From: Pseudomonas sp. Irchel s3h14 | Lineage (GTDB): Bacteria; Pseudomonadota; Gammaproteobacteria; Pseudomonadales; Pseudomonadaceae | DNA length: 64,000 nucleotides | Reading direction: 5' to 3' | Assembly (NCBI RefSeq): GCF_900187425.1 | Contig: NZ_FYDJ01000014.1 | Coordinates: 1 to 64,000 of the forward strand | Part shown: positions 43,206 through 50,837 of the stretch, in pieces | How the letters are laid out: every line of letters starts with the position of its first letter | How positions within the stretch are numbered: the stretch's first letter is position 1 | The notes under the pieces: model-generated | The model's input: only the letters and a program-made list of their open reading frames with translations | The model's database searches: none | What the model was told of the DNA's origin: nothing | Program-made: the position numbers and the translations under genes

Positions 43206-43583
43206 TTAAAGGCGGAACTGCGCGAAATTGACGTTGGTACCCGCCGGGCGCATGTCCTGGAGGTACGAGTCCTTGTCGGCGCTCAGTTCCAGGCTCAAGG
43301 CTGCTTTACGCTTGCCTTCGTTGCGCACCACCAGACCTTCCAGCTTCTCGCGCAGGAATACCGTCGGCACTTTCAGGTGCAGCAGTTCGTCGGTATCCGG
43401 GGTGTGCATCAGCAGGTGAACCCACTCGTACTGACCAATGGCCAGACGCGCGACCGGAATATCGAACCACCAGATGTTGCGGTTGCGGTTCAATTCGGTG
43501 AAATGGCAGTTGTTGACGCCAAGCACAGCACCGCCAAGTTCCTGGTTTCTGCGGGCAATGGCCTGCTTTTTATCGAGTTTCAT
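43206..43583 (-). CDS. Conserved hypothetical protein next to fadD1
   Basis: 125 residues, no recognised domain. MKLDKKQAIARRNQELGGAV at the start, then a beta-rich middle (HFTELNRNRNIWWFDIPVAR, YEWVHLLMHTPDTDELLHLKVP), no signal peptide or membrane segment. The start at 43583 is preceded by CGTAGGAATGTT. In P. aeruginosa an uncharacterised gene sits at the same place after fadD1, so it is probably conserved in the genus. No function is proposed. Confidence 0.75.
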   Translation of the reverse strand: MKLDKKQAIARRNQELGGAVLGVNNCHFTELNRNRNIWWFDIPVARLAIGQYEWVHLLMHTPDTDELLHLKVPTVFLREKLEGLVVRNEGKRKAALSLELSADKDSYLQDMRPAGTNVNFAQFRL

Positions 43584-43781
43584 AACATTCCTACGGGATT
43601 GGATCTTCAGCGCCATGGCCTGAATACGTTGCGCATTCTCGGGGGTTGGTCGACAAACATAAAGCCCAACCTGCACTGAACGATGAAATGTCGCCGTGAA
43701 AATAAATGAAACTCCGTGCAAACGCCCCCGGTCAACCTTGTGTAACGACTTTCCCATTGAATTGTTCACAGGAGAAACACC

Positions 43782-43973
43782 ATGAGCAGCACTGGCGATA
43801 AAGTAAAAGGCATGGCCAACGAAGCCGCCGGCAACGTCAAGCAAGGCGTCGGCAAGGCTACCGGTAACGAAAAAATGCGCACCGAAGGCGTCGCTCAGGA
43901 AAGGAAAGGCGAAGCCCAGCAAGCGGTCGGTAAAGCCAAGGATGCGCTCAAAAAAGGCATCGACAAGGCATGA
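43782..43973 (+). CDS. CsbD family stress protein
   Basis: 63-residue CsbD-like protein: GDKVKGMANEAAGNVKQGVG, TGNEKMRTEGVAQERKGEAQ, ending KKGIDKA. These small, hydrophilic helical proteins are general stress proteins of unknown mechanism. RBS CACAGGAGAAACACC is strong. Terminator follows at 43997. Confidence 0.92.
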   Translation: MSSTGDKVKGMANEAAGNVKQGVGKATGNEKMRTEGVAQERKGEAQQAVGKAKDALKKGIDKA

Positions 43974-43996
43974 TCAGGCCTTTGATGAGCAACAGA

Positions 43997-44023
43997 AACG
44001 GCCATCCGCGGATGGTCGTTTTT
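43997..44023 (+). terminator. Terminator of the csbD-like gene
   Basis: AACGGCCATCC-GC-GGATGGTCGTTTTT, 24 bases after the stop codon. Confidence 0.85.
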
Positions 44024-44144
44024 GTGTCAGCCTGAACTTGCACAAGGAAATTGTTTCAAACTCGCCAAGTAGGCTACTTTGATGTAGAAAACGGCCCCTG
44101 AGTCGCCACGACTTCGAGCAAATTTGCGGCGAAAGGAGACGCTA

Positions 44145-45101
44145 ATGTTTTTCCCACACATGAAAGGTCAGCGCCTGCACCGTGTCATGGTGCGCACGAT
44201 CACCGAGTTCGTCGACGACGAGATGTCGACCTATGCCTCGGCGTTGGCCTATCAGATGCTGTTCTCGCTGTTCCCCTTCATTCTGTTCCTGATCGCCCTG
44301 ATCGGTTTCCTGCACCTGCCGGACTTCTTCTCCTGGCTGCGCCTGCAATCGGAACTGGTCCTGCCGCCCCAGGCGCTGGAACAGGTGAACCCGGTCATCG
44401 ACCAGCTCCAGCAATCCAAGGGTGGCTTGCTGTCGGTGGGTATCGTGATTGCCCTGTGGACCGCGTCCGCGGGTGTGCGGCTGATGATGAGTGCGATGAA
44501 CGCCGCCTACGACGTGGTCGAAGGCCGTCCGGCGTGGAAGCGTTTTCCGCTATCGATCATCTACACCGTCGGCATCGCCGGCATGCTGCTGATCGCCGCC
44601 GCGCTGATGGTGCTCGGGCCGCAGGTGATGGCCTGGATCGCCTCGCAAGTCGGCCTTGAAGATTTCATCGTGACTGTCTGGACCATCGTGCGCTGGCCGG
44701 TGGTCGTGATTCTGTTGATGATGGCGGTGGCGCTGATTTACTACGTCATGCCTGACGTCAAACAGGAGTTCCGCTTCATCACCCCGGGCTCGGTGCTGGC
44801 GGTGGTGGTGTGGATCATCGCGTCGCTGGGCTTCGGTCTGTACGTCAAGATGTTCGCCAACTACAACGCCATGTATGGCAGTATCGGCGCGATCATCGTG
44901 TTGTTGCTGTACTTCTACATTTCCGCCGCCGTGCTGTTGCTCGGCGCGGAGATGAATGCCGTGATCGATCACATGTCGACCGAGGGCAAGAATGATGGCG
45001 AAAAAGTCCCCGGCGAGCTCGATCACGAACCCAAACACCACGTGTCGGGACTGGGTCGGGACCACTCGATCAAGCCGACCACTGACGAAGTCATCAAATG
45101 A
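44145..45101 (+). CDS. YihY/BrkB family inner-membrane protein
   Basis: 318-residue polytopic membrane protein with about six hydrophobic segments, beginning ALAYQMLFSLFPFILFLIAL and including the family stretch GSVLAVVVWIIASLGFGLYV and MYGSIGAIIVLLLYFYISA. Formerly misnamed ribonuclease BN. Its function is unclear. The hydrophilic C-terminus overlaps the deformylase start by four bases. Start at MFFPHMK (44145), with GAAAGGAGA upstream. Confidence 0.9.
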   Translation: MFFPHMKGQRLHRVMVRTITEFVDDEMSTYASALAYQMLFSLFPFILFLIALIGFLHLPDFFSWLRLQSELVLPPQALEQVNPVIDQLQQSKGGLLSVGIVIALWTASAGVRLMMSAMNAAYDVVEGRPAWKRFPLSIIYTVGIAGMLLIAAALMVLGPQVMAWIASQVGLEDFIVTVWTIVRWPVVVILLMMAVALIYYVMPDVKQEFRFITPGSVLAVVVWIIASLGFGLYVKMFANYNAMYGSIGAIIVLLLYFYISAAVLLLGAEMNAVIDHMSTEGKNDGEKVPGELDHEPKHHVSGLGRDHSIKPTTDEVIK

Positions 45102-45637
45102 TCCGTGAAATCCTGAAAATGGGCGACGAGCGCCTGCTGCGCATTGCCCCGCCGGTGCCTGCCGAAATGTTCGACAGCCCCGAGCTGTGGCAACTGATCG
45201 ACGACATGTTCCAGACCATGGAAAGCGTCGGCGGCGTTGGCCTGGCCGCACCGCAGATCGGCGTCGACCTGCAACTGGTGATCTTCGGTTTCGAGCACAG
45301 CGAACGCTACCCGGACGCCGAAGCCGTGCCACAGACGATTCTGATCAACCCGCTGATTACGCCGTTGAGCCCGGCGCTGGAAGAGGGTTTCGAAGGCTGC
45401 CTGTCGGTGCCCGGCCTGCGCGGCGCGGTGGATCGCTATCAGCACATTCGGTACGAAGGGTTCGATCCCAAAGGGCAGCCGATTGTGCGCATCGCCTCGG
45501 GATTCCATGCGCGCGTAGTGCAGCATGAATGCGATCACCTGATCGGCCGGTTATACCCCTCGCGCATCAGTGACTTCAGCAAGTTCGGGTTTACCGAAGT
45601 GATGTTCCCGGATCTCGATCCGAACTCAGACGATTGA
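45098..45637 (+). CDS. def: Peptide deformylase
   Basis: 179-residue metalloenzyme that removes the formyl group from nascent proteins. Three family motifs are intact: GVGLAAPQIG, EGCLSVPGLRG (metal-binding cysteine) and QHECDHLIG (two histidines and glutamate). It is probably the accessory deformylase rather than the def next to fmt. The ATG overlaps the yihY stop (ATGA), so translation is coupled to the membrane protein. Confidence 0.94.
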   Translation: MIREILKMGDERLLRIAPPVPAEMFDSPELWQLIDDMFQTMESVGGVGLAAPQIGVDLQLVIFGFEHSERYPDAEAVPQTILINPLITPLSPALEEGFEGCLSVPGLRGAVDRYQHIRYEGFDPKGQPIVRIASGFHARVVQHECDHLIGRLYPSRISDFSKFGFTEVMFPDLDPNSDD

Positions 45638-45658
45638 CCGAATCCAACCCGAAACCAA

Positions 45659-45748
45659 TGTGGGAGCGGGCTTGCTCGCGAAGGGGCCATATCAGTCAAT
45701 ATTGATGTCGACTGACACGCCGCCTTCGCGAGCAAGCCCGCTCCCACA
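45659..45748. repeat. REPIN J
   Basis: Arms of the TGTGGGAGCGGGCTTGCTCG type with spacer TATTGATGTCGACTGACAC, the same subfamily as REPINs B and F. Lies between convergent def and the GNAT gene. Confidence 0.9.
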
Positions 45749-45774
45749 TTAGATCTTCTTAAGGCTTTAGAACG

Positions 45775-46191
45775 TTATCTGGCCATGTCCAGACCCATGG
45801 CGATCATCGGTTTGCTGCGCGCGTAACGGCTCAAGCGTTCTGCCATGGAGTAGGGCAGTGGTGGGTCGAAGGTAAAACCACGACGTTCATAAAACCCGCG
45901 CAAGTCCGGATGACAAAACAGCCACACCGGGCCTTCAAGATCCTTCAGCGCCTCGGCGATCAACGCCGCAGCGATGCCCTGTTCACGGCAGGCCGGATCG
46001 ACAAACAAACCCGTCAGCCAATGCCCGTCCGCCATCGGTCGCAAACACAGTGCGCCAATGATCTCTTCGCGCCTGGCCACCCAGAGTTGAGCGTCGCGGA
46101 CGGCTTTCATCGACGATTGGTGCGCGCGATAAAACTTGTTCATCAAGGGCCACAAAGGCTCGGCGAGCAAGGTGTACTGGGTGTTGGGCAT
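45775..46191 (-). CDS. GNAT family N-acetyltransferase
   Basis: 138-residue acetyltransferase with the acetyl-CoA motif LFVDPACREQGIAAALI (Q/R-x-x-G-x-A) and C-terminal FCHPDLRGFYERRGF. The substrate is not predictable. Start at MPNTQYT (46191); the longer frame upstream would cross the small gene at 46295. Single gene, divergent from that small gene. Confidence 0.85.
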   Translation of the reverse strand: MPNTQYTLLAEPLWPLMNKFYRAHQSSMKAVRDAQLWVARREEIIGALCLRPMADGHWLTGLFVDPACREQGIAAALIAEALKDLEGPVWLFCHPDLRGFYERRGFTFDPPLPYSMAERLSRYARSKPMIAMGLDMAR

Positions 46192-46294
46192 GGTCTTCGA
46201 CTGTCGGTGCGCAAAGCGGGCGATTATAAAAGAACGCGCGCGCAGCGATAGGTGTATACCTGATCTCACATCCCGTATGAGTGGAGTACGTATC

Positions 46295-46405
46295 ATGGCC
46301 AAAGGCATGGATTCAAAAAAAGCGGCAAAGAAGAAACCGGCAAAAACCGCCGATGAAAAGCGCGCGGACAAGAAGGCCAAGAAGGTGGATGTGTTCGGTC
46401 ATTGA
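46295..46405 (+). CDS. Lysine-rich 36-residue microprotein
   Basis: MAKGMDSKKAAKKKPAKTAD.. ending KKVDVFGH: 36 residues, over a third Lys, no hydrophobic core, resembling histone-tail-like or nucleic-acid-binding peptides. The upstream GTGGAGTACGTATC gives an AGGAG-like RBS (GTGGAG). I recall similar short proteins annotated as hypothetical in many Pseudomonas genomes. It is followed 13 bases later by the GATC palindrome. Confidence 0.65.
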   Translation: MAKGMDSKKAAKKKPAKTADEKRADKKAKKVDVFGH

Positions 46406-46418
46406 TCCCGCGTTGATT

Positions 46419-46520
46419 GATCGTTCCCACGCTCTGCGTGGGAATGCAGCCCGTGACGCTCCGCGTCACTGGACGCAGAGCGTCCCTAGAGGCATTCCCA
46501 CGCAGAGCGTGGGAACGATC
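46419..46520. repeat. ~102 bp palindromic repeat, copy 4
   Basis: GATCGTTCCCACGCTCTGCG to its complement at the right end, inner arms GACGCTCCGCGTC / GACGCAGAGCGTC. Placed between the microprotein and the desaturase. Confidence 0.9.
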
Positions 46521-46591
46521 CGTAAAGTAATCTGCAAGATTTCCCTGCGCCATTGCACAGAAGGGGATTGGTCCCCGATCTGAGCAACGTC

Positions 46592-47533
46592 ATGCCCCAT
46601 TACTTCGATACCGCCCACCGTGAAGAAATCGAAACCCTGCGCCAACGCTTGACCGCTCGCACCGAGTGGCCGACCTGGTTGCTGCTGATCGGCGTGTACG
46701 TCGGCTGGTTCGGCATCGTGCTCGCCAGTGGTTGGTTGGGCCTGTGGTGGAGCACTGTGCTGTTGATTCCGCTGGTGGTGCTCTGGTTGTCGGTGCAGCA
46801 CGAATTGCTTCACGGTCACCCCACTCGCTGGACATCGCTGAACAAGATCCTCGGCTACGCGCCGTTCGCCGTCTGGTATCCCTACACCCTGTATCGCGAC
46901 AGCCATTTGCGGCATCACCGCGATGAAGACTTGACCCTCCCGGGTCGGGATCCGGAAAGCCGTTACCTGAGCGCCGAGCAGTGGCAGGGCAGTTCACTGT
47001 TCGAACAGAGTCTGCACTGGCTGAACAAAACCGTACTCGGACGCTTCGCCCTCGGTGCACCACTGGCCTTGCTGGCGCTGGCCCGGGAGGAACTGCAACG
47101 TCTAAAAGCAGGTGAGCGGCAGGCCTGGTTGATGTGGTTGAGCCACGGCACGCTGACCCTGCTGATGTTGCTGTTTATCGCCCGCTACAGCGTGCTGCCG
47201 GTGTGGCATTACCTGTTGCTGATCAGTGTGCCGGCGCTATCGATTGCAATGATTCGCTCCTACTATGAACACCGTCCCCACGCCGAGCCCGAGCAAAGGA
47301 CGGTCATCAATGAAGCGGCCTGGCCGTGGCGCTGGCTGTTCCTCAACCTCAATCTGCATTTGGTGCATCACGATTTGCCGGGGCTGCCCTGGTACGACTT
47401 GCCCCGCGCCTACCACGCGCGTCGCGAGCAATGGCTGGCGCGCAGCGGCGGGTTTCTGGTGCGGGGTTATGGCCAGTTGTGGCGTCAGCATGGGGTGAAG
47501 GCTATCGACAGCCCTCGGCATCCGTTCAGTTGA
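46592..47533 (+). CDS. Membrane fatty acid desaturase
   Basis: 313-residue di-iron membrane desaturase/hydroxylase. Three histidine boxes: HELLHGH (70-76), HLRHH (about 105) and HLVHH (about 257). Hydrophobic segments at about 30-65 and 180-215. Acts at the inner membrane on acyl chains or a related lipid. The next gene starts 9 bases after its stop, so the two are co-transcribed. Start ATG at 46592; RBS is weak (TGAGCAACG). Confidence 0.85.
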   Translation: MPHYFDTAHREEIETLRQRLTARTEWPTWLLLIGVYVGWFGIVLASGWLGLWWSTVLLIPLVVLWLSVQHELLHGHPTRWTSLNKILGYAPFAVWYPYTLYRDSHLRHHRDEDLTLPGRDPESRYLSAEQWQGSSLFEQSLHWLNKTVLGRFALGAPLALLALAREELQRLKAGERQAWLMWLSHGTLTLLMLLFIARYSVLPVWHYLLLISVPALSIAMIRSYYEHRPHAEPEQRTVINEAAWPWRWLFLNLNLHLVHHDLPGLPWYDLPRAYHARREQWLARSGGFLVRGYGQLWRQHGVKAIDSPRHPFS

Positions 47534-47541
47534 GAAATCCA

Positions 47542-48333
47542 ATGACTTCAGCCTACGCAGAACTTTTGATGTACGTCGCCCCCGAACCGATCCGCGAGGT
47601 CAACGAGCGTTGGCTGACACGAGTGCTCGAGCGACTGGGTACCAGCCGCTGCAACGCCGAGGGCCTTTCGCTGATGGACCTCTGGCTGTCCCCGCACTTG
47701 CTGCTGACCCAAACCTGCGGCTACCCGCTGATGACCACGTTGCGCGGTCGGGTCCGGGTCATCGGTCGTCCTCGCTATGAATTGCCGGACGCCAATGGTG
47801 GCAACCATTGCAGCCTGTTGCTGAGTCGCACCGATGATCCGCGGCGCAGCTTGCCGGCGTTTCGCGACAGTCGTGGGGTTATCAATGGCGAAGACTCCAA
47901 CAGCGGCATGAACCTGCTGCGTCATCGGCTGGCGCCTCTGCATCAAGAGGGGCAGTTCTTCGCTAGTGTCGATATCAGCGGTAGCCACCGCGAAAGCCTG
48001 CGCGGGTTGCGTGAAGGGACAGCGGACCTGGCGGCCATCGACAGCGTCACCTTCGCCTATCTCGCGCGGCACGCCGAAGAAGAAGTGGCCGGCCTGCGGG
48101 TCATTGCGCGAAGTGCATTCAGTCCGACCTTGCCGTTTATCAGCGCCGCGACCGTCACCGATGACCAGGCTGAAGAGCTGCGTCAGGTGATGAACACGAC
48201 GTTGCAGGAATTGCCCGACGTCGCTGAAGTCCTCGGGCTGCACGAGGTTTTGCCGGCCAGCGAAAGCGACTATCAAATCATTCTCGACTATCAGCAAGAG
48301 GCCGAAGCGCTGGGGTATGGGCGATTGCGGTAG
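47542..48333 (+). CDS. PhnD/SsuA-type binding protein without signal peptide
   Basis: 263-residue type 2 periplasmic-binding-protein fold of the phosphonate/transferrin-like class (ISGSHRESLRGLREGTADLAAIDSVTFAYL is typical). The protein starts MTSAYAELLMYVAPEPIREV with no signal peptide and no membrane anchor, so it should be cytoplasmic. No permease or ATPase gene is near. Immediately follows the desaturase (8-base gap). It may be a ligand-sensing or scaffold protein rather than a transporter subunit. The function is unknown. Confidence 0.75.
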   Translation: MTSAYAELLMYVAPEPIREVNERWLTRVLERLGTSRCNAEGLSLMDLWLSPHLLLTQTCGYPLMTTLRGRVRVIGRPRYELPDANGGNHCSLLLSRTDDPRRSLPAFRDSRGVINGEDSNSGMNLLRHRLAPLHQEGQFFASVDISGSHRESLRGLREGTADLAAIDSVTFAYLARHAEEEVAGLRVIARSAFSPTLPFISAATVTDDQAEELRQVMNTTLQELPDVAEVLGLHEVLPASESDYQIILDYQQEAEALGYGRLR

Positions 48334-48341
48334 GCGGTGTG

Positions 48342-48434
48342 AAAAGATCGCAGCCTCGTTTCACTCGACAGCTGCTACAGGAAATCGGTGTGCATCTGTA
48401 GCAGCTGTCGAGTGAAACGAGGCTGCGATCTTTT
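48342..48434. repeat. Perfect 39-base inverted repeat
   Basis: Arms 48342-48380 and 48396-48434 are exact complements, beginning AAAAGATCGCAGCCTCG and ending CGAGGCTGCGATCTTTT, with a 15-base loop. The inner part (CGACAGCTGCTACAG) belongs to the GTAGCAGCTG family also found at 33374. It starts 8 bases after a stop codon and ends in TTTT on both strands, so it can act as a terminator. Confidence 0.9.
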
Positions 48435-48558
48435 GATGTTTAATGCTGTAACGGAATATAAAAATGCTTTTTAAGTATTATTAATGAATAAGGCTCCTTG
48501 CTAGGATCGCGTCACCGGATCACCGGACATTCAGCGACCCCTAACCCTTGGAGCCTCT

Positions 48559-49101
48559 ATGTCCGGCACCGACCTTTCCCATCGCAACGACGTGGGCGGA
48601 TTGTTCCGCGCGCATTACCCCTGGCTGTGCGCACGGTTGCGCCGGCATCTGGGCGCCAGTTCCAGCGTCGAAGACATCGCTGCCGAAACCTTTTTACAAC
48701 TGCTCGAATCGCCGGGGCTGACCCCGATCCGCGAGCCTCGCGCCTTGCTCACCACCATTGCCCGGCGGTTGATCTATCAGCTCTGGCGCCGCCGCGATCT
48801 GGAACGCCAACACCTCGATCAGCTGCAACACCTCGATCAGCCTCTAGCGATCTCGCCCGAAGAACGGGTGCAACTGACCCAGGCCTTGCATGGCCTCGAC
48901 CGTACGCTTGAGCGCTTGCCGGGCAAGGTTCGCGCAACCTTCCTGTTGTCGCGAATCGACGGTCTGACCTACCCGCAAATCGCCGCCGAACTGGGCATTT
49001 CCCAACGTTCGGTCAGCGTTTACATGACTCGTACCCAAGCCCTGTGCGCCCGGCACAGCGCCAACCAATCCTTGAATTCCCTGACCCGGAGGTCCGCATG
49101 A
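48559..49101 (+). CDS. ECF-type sigma factor (FecI-like)
   Basis: 180-residue RNA polymerase sigma factor. Region 2: LFRAHYPWLCARLRRHLGA, DIAAETFLQLLESP and LLTTIARRLIYQLWRR; region 4: LTYPQIAAELGISQRSVSVYM. It resembles FecI factors but has no FecR anti-sigma or TonB receptor neighbour. Instead its stop overlaps the start of a betaine-type binding protein gene (ATGA). Target genes are unknown. RBS TTGGAGCC precedes the ATG. Confidence 0.87.
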   Translation: MSGTDLSHRNDVGGLFRAHYPWLCARLRRHLGASSSVEDIAAETFLQLLESPGLTPIREPRALLTTIARRLIYQLWRRRDLERQHLDQLQHLDQPLAISPEERVQLTQALHGLDRTLERLPGKVRATFLLSRIDGLTYPQIAAELGISQRSVSVYMTRTQALCARHSANQSLNSLTRRSA

Positions 49102-50111
49102 GATCGATCAAAACCCTGCTCGGCAGTTCGCTGCTGGCCCTGAGCCTTGTGGCTACCCACGTTCCCGCGGCAGAAAAAACCGCACCGATCCACTTCGGTG
49201 ACATCACCTGGGAAAGCGGCAGTCTCATCACCGAAATCCTGCGCTTGATTGTCGAGAAAGGTTACGGCTACCCGACAGATACCTTGCCAGGCAGCACCGT
49301 CAGCCTCGAAGCGGCGTTGGCCAAGAACGATATTCAAGTGATCGGCGAAGAGTGGGCCGGGCGCAGTCCGGCGTGGGTCAAAGCCGCCTCGGAAGGCAAA
49401 GTGTTTGGGTTGGGCGACACGGTCAAAGGCGCCACCGAAGGCTGGTGGGTGCCGGAATACGTGATCAAGGGCGACCCCGAACGCGGCATCAAACCCCTGG
49501 CGCCGGAGCTGAAATCCGTCGCCGATCTGGCGCGCTACAAGGACGTGTTCCGCGACCCGGAAGACCCGAGCCGAGGACGCTTCCTCAACAGCCCGACCGG
49601 CTGGACCTCGGAGATCGTCAACAGTCAGAAACTCAAGGCCTATGACCTGACCGACAGCTTCGTCAACTTCCGCACGGGTTCTGGCGCCGCACTGGATGCC
49701 GAGGTGGCTTCGTCGATCCGTCGTGGCAAACCGGTGTTGTTCTATTACTGGTCGCCGACGCCGCTGTTGGGGCGTTTCAAACTGGTGAAACTCGACGAGC
49801 CGGCGTTCGACGCCGAAGCCTGGAAGACCTTGGCCGACGCCAACAACCCGAATCCAAAGGGCACGCGCTCGATGCCGGCAAGCCTGGCGATTGGGGTGTC
49901 CGCGCCGTTCAAGGCGCAGTACCCGGACCTGGTGGCGTTCTTCGAAAAGGTCGACCTGCCGATCGATCTGCTGAACCACACGCTCGGCCAGATGAGCGAA
50001 AAGCGCCTGCAACCGCGTCAGGTGGCCGAAGCGTTTTTGCGTGATCAGCCGCAGGTGTGGAAGGGCTGGGTACCCGGCGAGGTGGCCACTAAGGTGAGTG
50101 CGAGTTTGTAA
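49098..50111 (+). CDS. OpuAC/ProX-type glycine betaine binding protein
   Basis: 337-residue periplasmic binding protein. Signal peptide about 1-22 (TLLGSSLLALSLVATHVPAA), then IHFGDITWESGSLITEILRLIVEKGYGYP, the fold start of compatible-solute binders. Aromatic residues for a quaternary-amine cage (W, Y, W in GWWVPEYV, YYWSP) are present. No permease or ATPase gene follows, so it is an orphan subunit. Translationally coupled to the sigma factor (4-base overlap). Ligand class inferred. Confidence 0.85.
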   Translation: MRSIKTLLGSSLLALSLVATHVPAAEKTAPIHFGDITWESGSLITEILRLIVEKGYGYPTDTLPGSTVSLEAALAKNDIQVIGEEWAGRSPAWVKAASEGKVFGLGDTVKGATEGWWVPEYVIKGDPERGIKPLAPELKSVADLARYKDVFRDPEDPSRGRFLNSPTGWTSEIVNSQKLKAYDLTDSFVNFRTGSGAALDAEVASSIRRGKPVLFYYWSPTPLLGRFKLVKLDEPAFDAEAWKTLADANNPNPKGTRSMPASLAIGVSAPFKAQYPDLVAFFEKVDLPIDLLNHTLGQMSEKRLQPRQVAEAFLRDQPQVWKGWVPGEVATKVSASL

Positions 50112-50135
50112 ATTTGTAGTGCCTGATCTTGAGGC

Positions 50136-50738
50136 CTACACCAACTCAGCGGCCAACGCAGCCTTCACGGCTGGCCGCTGATCAACCCGCGCCTGAAACC
50201 CTGCCAACGCCGGCCACTCATTCAAATCGATGGCAAACAGGTGCACCCAGCGCAACACCGTAAACAAATACGCATCACCAATGCTGAACCCGTCAGCCAT
50301 CAAATAATCCTGGCGCTCCAGCGTCTGGCTCAACACAACAAAACGCTTGAACAATTTCTCCTTGATCAGCGCTTTCACCTCATCCGGGAACTGCGAACTG
50401 AACAACCACCCCAGCCCGCCATGAATCTCTGTCGAAACGAAATTCAGCCACTCCTGCAACCGCACCCGTTCGAACGTTCCGCTCGCGGGTGCCAGGTTCG
50501 CTTCGGGTCGCAGGTCTGCCAGGTATTGCAGGATCGCCGGGCCTTCGGTCAACACGTGTTCGTTGTCCAGTTGCAGTGCCGCGACGTAACCCTTTGGGTT
50601 GATGGCGAGGAAGTCGTCGCCGCTGGCGGTTCGTTTGGTGGTGTTGTCGACGCGGATCAAGTCGAACGGCAGATCCAGTTCGCGCAGCACGATGTGTGGC
50701 GCGAGCGAGCAGGCGTGTGGGGCGTAATACAACTTCAT
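50136..50738 (-). CDS. gstA: Glutathione S-transferase, beta class (GstA-like)
   Basis: 200-residue GST close to E. coli GstA: MKLYYAPHACSLAPHIVLRE with the beta-class cysteine at C10, NPKGYVAAL, LTEGPAILQYLADL for glutathione binding, and WLNFVSTEIHGG with the conserved histidine, then IGDAYLFTVLRWV. Detoxifies electrophiles in the cytoplasm. Divergent from a LysR gene 99 bases away, which may regulate it. Confidence 0.9.
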   Translation of the reverse strand: MKLYYAPHACSLAPHIVLRELDLPFDLIRVDNTTKRTASGDDFLAINPKGYVAALQLDNEHVLTEGPAILQYLADLRPEANLAPASGTFERVRLQEWLNFVSTEIHGGLGWLFSSQFPDEVKALIKEKLFKRFVVLSQTLERQDYLMADGFSIGDAYLFTVLRWVHLFAIDLNEWPALAGFQARVDQRPAVKAALAAELV

Positions 50739-50837
50739 CGGCAGGGCTCTGGCTGGGGATTTGCGCCAGTGTCATAGTGCGCGGCACCCTCGGTAAAATT
50801 AATCTTTCAGAAAGCCGCCATAAGGAAAGCTACTGCC

